From: Pedobacter schmidteae
GTDB taxonomy: Bacteria; Bacteroidota; Bacteroidia; Sphingobacteriales; Sphingobacteriaceae
NCBI RefSeq assembly: GCF_900564155.1
Contig: NZ_LS999839.1
Span: 3,593,097 to 3,657,096 of the forward strand
Length of the DNA: 64,000 nucleotides
Reading direction: 5' to 3'
Shown: positions 60,977-64,000 of the stretch, piece by piece
Layout: each line of letters starts with the position of its first letter
How positions within the stretch are numbered: position 1 is the first letter of the stretch
Position numbers and translations under genes: made by a program
The notes under the pieces: model-generated
What the model was told of the DNA's origin: nothing
The model's database searches: none
The model's input: only the letters and a program-made list of their open reading frames with translations

Positions 60977-62497
60977 ATGAAAACGATAAAATATCTGGCT
61001 ATAGCTGTTATTGCAGTTTTAAGTGCCTGTAAAAACCAATTGAACATTACACCGGAAGGGGCTCCTTCGTTGCAGAACTTCTGGAAAACGAAAGAAGATG
61101 CGCTAAAAGCTGAGGGCGGACTTTATGAAAAATATAACGAGGAAGATTATTATGGGCGGGGCATGTTTTGGTTTATCAATGCCAGCGATGATATGGTAAC
61201 GGGTAGGAATAAACCGGAGGCAGATAACATCAAAAATTTCAACAAAAATTATATTGGTGGCGGTTATACTGAATCACAGTGGTCTATGCGCTACGCCATT
61301 ATTAAAAGGGCCAATGATATTATTAAAAATGTACCTGGTATTGCCATGGATGAACAGTTGAAAAAACTGATTATTGGAGATGCTTATTTTAATGCCGGCC
61401 TGGTTTATTTTCAGCTGGCAGCCAACTATGGAAATGATAAAATGGGGGTGCCGATTGTTGGATTGGATACCGACCCGTCGAAGGCTGTTCCGAGAGCAAA
61501 AAATGTAAATGAGAACTACGATTACATCATTCAACTATTGCTGAAAGCAGCCGATAACCTGCCTTATTTTACAGATATGAATGCTTCGGATTATGGAAAA
61601 GCTCATAAAACTGCGGCATGGGCGTATTTGTCGAAGGTTTATCTGTTTAAAAAGGATTATGCGAATGCAAAGAAATATGCTGATATGGTGATTGGTTCGG
61701 GCAAACATGAGCTGGTTTTGACCGGTTTTGCCGATGTTTTTAAGGCGTCGAATAACTGGTCGAAGGAATACATCTGGTCGGTGGTATGCTCGCCAAGTGT
61801 AGGTGGTACCGGTTGGGGAAGTAAATTGCCTGGAGTAATGCTGACCAATAAAGGCTGGAATATTTACAATGGATGGGGCTATTACCTGCCTACCAAAGAA
61901 TTATATGATTCTTTTGAAACTGGTGATCAGCGTAGGGAAGCCACCATTTTAAAGCCGGGTGATAAGTTTATGTTTTTTGGACAAGAGCGCAGCTTTACCA
62001 AAGATGGCGGGGCTACTTCCGATTATCAGTTTAAAAAATATATGGAACCGTTTTCATATCCAAATCCTATTCCATTGCATGTAAATCCAAGTGGCGACAA
62101 TGGAACTACAGATTTGAACGTGCCATTGATGCGTTTTGCCGAAGTTTTATTGATCAAAGCAGAGGCGGCCATTATGCAGGATGGAGCCGGGGCAGGTGAT
62201 GCGGAGCTAAACAGGATCCGCTCGCGGGCAGGTTTGGGTATTAAGACCGGGATGACCCTGGTTGATTTGAAGAGAGAGCGCAGAAATGAGCTGGCTGGTG
62301 AGTGGGCCGACCGTCACCGCGATCTGGTACGTTGGGGAGATGCAAAGGCTACTTATGCTAAACCGCTACACGATTCGCAAGGCAAAGAAATCTGGCCTGC
62401 CAGAGCTTTTGATCCGGAGATACATGGCGTATGGGCAGTGCCTCAAAGAGAAATTGACAACAGTGGCCGCGTGATTGTACAAAACTTTGGCTGGTAA
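60977..62497 (+). CDS. SusD/RagB-type lipoprotein, second locus
   Basis: The 506-residue protein has a lipobox (LSAC, Cys18). SusD hallmarks follow: LQNFWKTKEDALKAEGGLYEKY, AYFNAGLVYFQLAANYGN, RFAEVLLIKAEAA and RRNELAGEWADRHRDLVRWG near the C-terminus. It differs strongly from the SusD at 5713, so the two loci take up different substrates. Confidence 0.95.
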   Translation: MKTIKYLAIAVIAVLSACKNQLNITPEGAPSLQNFWKTKEDALKAEGGLYEKYNEEDYYGRGMFWFINASDDMVTGRNKPEADNIKNFNKNYIGGGYTESQWSMRYAIIKRANDIIKNVPGIAMDEQLKKLIIGDAYFNAGLVYFQLAANYGNDKMGVPIVGLDTDPSKAVPRAKNVNENYDYIIQLLLKAADNLPYFTDMNASDYGKAHKTAAWAYLSKVYLFKKDYANAKKYADMVIGSGKHELVLTGFADVFKASNNWSKEYIWSVVCSPSVGGTGWGSKLPGVMLTNKGWNIYNGWGYYLPTKELYDSFETGDQRREATILKPGDKFMFFGQERSFTKDGGATSDYQFKKYMEPFSYPNPIPLHVNPSGDNGTTDLNVPLMRFAEVLLIKAEAAIMQDGAGAGDAELNRIRSRAGLGIKTGMTLVDLKRERRNELAGEWADRHRDLVRWGDAKATYAKPLHDSQGKEIWPARAFDPEIHGVWAVPQREIDNSGRVIVQNFGW

Positions 62498-62504
62498 AAT
62501 CATT

Positions 62505-62560
62505 GGTTTGAAAATCCAGAGTCGTTATCCCGACCCTGGATTTTCAAACCATTTTTATTT
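62505..62560 (+). terminator. Intrinsic terminator after susD
   Basis: GGTTTGAAAATCCAG pairs exactly with CTGGATTTTCAAACC, with a further GTCG/CGAC stem near the loop, and is followed by an AT-rich T stretch (ATTTTTATTTATTTTT). It starts 7 nt after the susD stop, so the phosphatase gene may depend on its own promoter or on read-through. Confidence 0.88.
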
Positions 62561-62575
62561 ATTTTTAATTATTGA

Positions 62576-64000
62576 ATGCAAAAGCTGATGAAGCAACTTT
62601 TTTATAGTACGCTGATAACCGTGTTGTTCTTTTCATTAGGAACAACCGCGCAAACTCCTTTGAATTATAACCGTGGTCACAGCCACAACGATTACCACCA
62701 GCACATCCCTTTGCTTACCGCTTATTATGCCGGAATGGGAGCTATTGAAGCCGATGTTTTTTTGAAGAACGGGCAACTGTATGTAGCCCATGAGCTATCG
62801 GAAATTACAGCAGATGCTACTTTAAAAAAGCTCTACCTGGAGCCGCTGGCTAAGTTTTACGTAAAAAACGGAAACCGGGCTTATGCCGATAGCACGCTGC
62901 AGCTTCAGCTGGTGATAGACATTAAGAAAGACCATCCAAAGGTGATTGAGCAATTGATAAAAGAGTTGAGCAGTTATGGCGATATTTTTAACAGTAGCAG
63001 GAATAGAAATGCTATCCGCATAGTGCTGAGCGGCGATATGCCTGCTCCGGCAGCTTTTAAAGATTACCCTGATTATATTTCATTTGATGGCCGCCCTGGA
63101 GTGGATTATGCTCCGGATCAGTTAAAGCGTGTGGCCATGATCAGCGATGCTATAAAATCTTATACCTCATGGAATGGAAAAGGTACACCTACAAAGGCAG
63201 ATGAGGCTAAGTTGAGAACTGTAATTGAGGAAGCGCATCGTAAACATAAGCCATTCCGCTTTTGGGCTACACAGGACAGCCCGAATACCTGGATTGTGCT
63301 GGAAAAGCTGGGGGCTGATTGGATCAATACCGATCAACCGGAAAAGCTGCGGGAGTTTTACCTGCATAAAGACAAGCTGACGTATACCAGGCCGGTAGCT
63401 TATCCGGTTTATACACCCGACTATAAGACTGATGGATTAAAGAAACCGGCTAAAAACGTGATCTTTTTAATTGGCGATGGGATGGGGCTGGCGCAGATTC
63501 ATGCAGCAACCATTGCTAATCATGGACAATTGAACATCGGTAAAATGCATCATATTGGTTTATCGCAAACGGGTGCTGCTAACTCAGGAAATACAGATTC
63601 TGCTGCGGGAGGTTCGGCCTTTGCCATGGGCGAGAAAACCAATAACCGCTATATTGGGATGGGTGCGGATAACCGGAAACGGACCAACCTGGTGGATACA
63701 TTGGCTGGCTATGGCCTAAAAAGTGGCATCATCAGCGTAGGCGATATCACCGATGCTACACCTGCCGTGTTTTATGCACATCAGGTGGACAGGAGCATGA
63801 GCCAGGAAATTGCTACCGATTTGTTGGACAGCAAGGTTGAAATTTTGATTGGTTCTAACCAGAAAAGCTTTTTTAAAAATAAGGATGCAGGCTTGATGGG
63901 GAAATTGGCCGGCAAAGGCTTTAAAATAACTAATACGCTGGCTGACTTTGCCAAAGAAAGCAAAGGTAAGCAGTTGGTTCTACTAGCTGACAGCGCTACG
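62576..64000 (+). CDS. PI-PLC/GDPD-like domain fused to alkaline phosphatase (partial, runs off the window)
   Basis: The frame is open from ATG 62576 (or the in-frame ATG 62588) to the window end, 475 codons, with no stop. A signal peptide ends near GTTAQ. Residues about 28-275 resemble the PI-PLC/glycerophosphodiesterase barrel seen in Bacteroidota (GHSHNDYHQHIPLL, IEADVFLKNGQLYVAHE). From about residue 294 it is an alkaline phosphatase: VIFLIGDGMG with the metal ligand Asp301, and the phosphorylated Ser342 in NTDSAAGG. It probably frees phosphate from a phosphodiester and then from the monoester. Confidence 0.9.
   Translation, partial: MQKLMKQLFYSTLITVLFFSLGTTAQTPLNYNRGHSHNDYHQHIPLLTAYYAGMGAIEADVFLKNGQLYVAHELSEITADATLKKLYLEPLAKFYVKNGNRAYADSTLQLQLVIDIKKDHPKVIEQLIKELSSYGDIFNSSRNRNAIRIVLSGDMPAPAAFKDYPDYISFDGRPGVDYAPDQLKRVAMISDAIKSYTSWNGKGTPTKADEAKLRTVIEEAHRKHKPFRFWATQDSPNTWIVLEKLGADWINTDQPEKLREFYLHKDKLTYTRPVAYPVYTPDYKTDGLKKPAKNVIFLIGDGMGLAQIHAATIANHGQLNIGKMHHIGLSQTGAANSGNTDSAAGGSAFAMGEKTNNRYIGMGADNRKRTNLVDTLAGYGLKSGIISVGDITDATPAVFYAHQVDRSMSQEIATDLLDSKVEILIGSNQKSFFKNKDAGLMGKLAGKGFKITNTLADFAKESKGKQLVLLADSAT

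Noticed and set aside
1..64000. CRISPR arrays, tRNA, rRNA, insertion sequences, phage genes
   Set aside because: No regularly spaced repeats, no cloverleaf or rRNA-like sequence and no transposase or integrase motif was seen by eye; weak or degraded examples cannot be excluded without a search.

Overview
The window comes from a Bacteroidota genome, most likely a Pedobacter-like member of the Sphingobacteriaceae. The grounds are two complete FecI-type sigma / FecR anti-sigma / SusC / SusD cassettes, AT-rich gene starts without strong Shine-Dalgarno sequences, matches to the Bacteroidota -7 promoter motif TAnnTTTG, and a TolC-fused CzcA-type RND pump. I saw no rRNA, tRNA, CRISPR array, insertion sequence or phage gene.

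Region 1 (about 1-41965) is a very large polysaccharide utilisation locus, all on the + strand. A sigma/anti-sigma pair (253-2033) precedes SusC/SusD (2237-7272). About 17 enzymes, nearly all with signal peptides, follow: a GH101/GH129-related candidate, two divergent GH95-like proteins, three GH29 alpha-L-fucosidases, two GH95 enzymes, GH2, GH18, GH31, an alginate-lyase-fold lyase, a GH88 unsaturated uronyl hydrolase, two beta-helix proteins (a third lies at 45257-46774) and a two-domain esterase. A membrane acyltransferase of the HGSNAT/NagX type and an AraC regulator sit inside. The enzyme set points to a heavily fucosylated, uronic-acid-containing, probably acetylated glycan that also carries hexosamine. 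No sulfatase is present.

Region 2 (42026-46774) is mixed: an ECF sigma factor overlapping a small partner gene, a clpP paralogue, a small lipoprotein, a luciferase-like flavin oxidoreductase and the third beta-helix protein on the minus strand.

Region 3 (46908-55516, minus strand) is a heavy-metal resistance cluster read right to left: a small Cys/His-rich exported protein, a CzcA-type pump fused to a TolC domain, a CzcB-type lipoprotein adaptor, a Fur-family regulator and a Zn/Cd/Pb-type P1B ATPase.

Region 4 (55664-64000) is a second sigma/anti-sigma/SusC/SusD cassette, followed by a gene cut by the window end that joins a PI-PLC/GDPD-like domain to an alkaline phosphatase. This suggests scavenging of a phosphorylated substrate.

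The most unusual non-coding signals are: three copies of a nested-hairpin element placed directly after stop codons (38389, 40130, 45251 minus); a 184-bp imperfect palindromic element at 14333-14516; hairpins between fecR and susC in both cassettes; two direct repeats 21 bp apart upstream of the AraC gene; and a Fur-box-like palindrome overlapping a -7 motif before the P-type ATPase.
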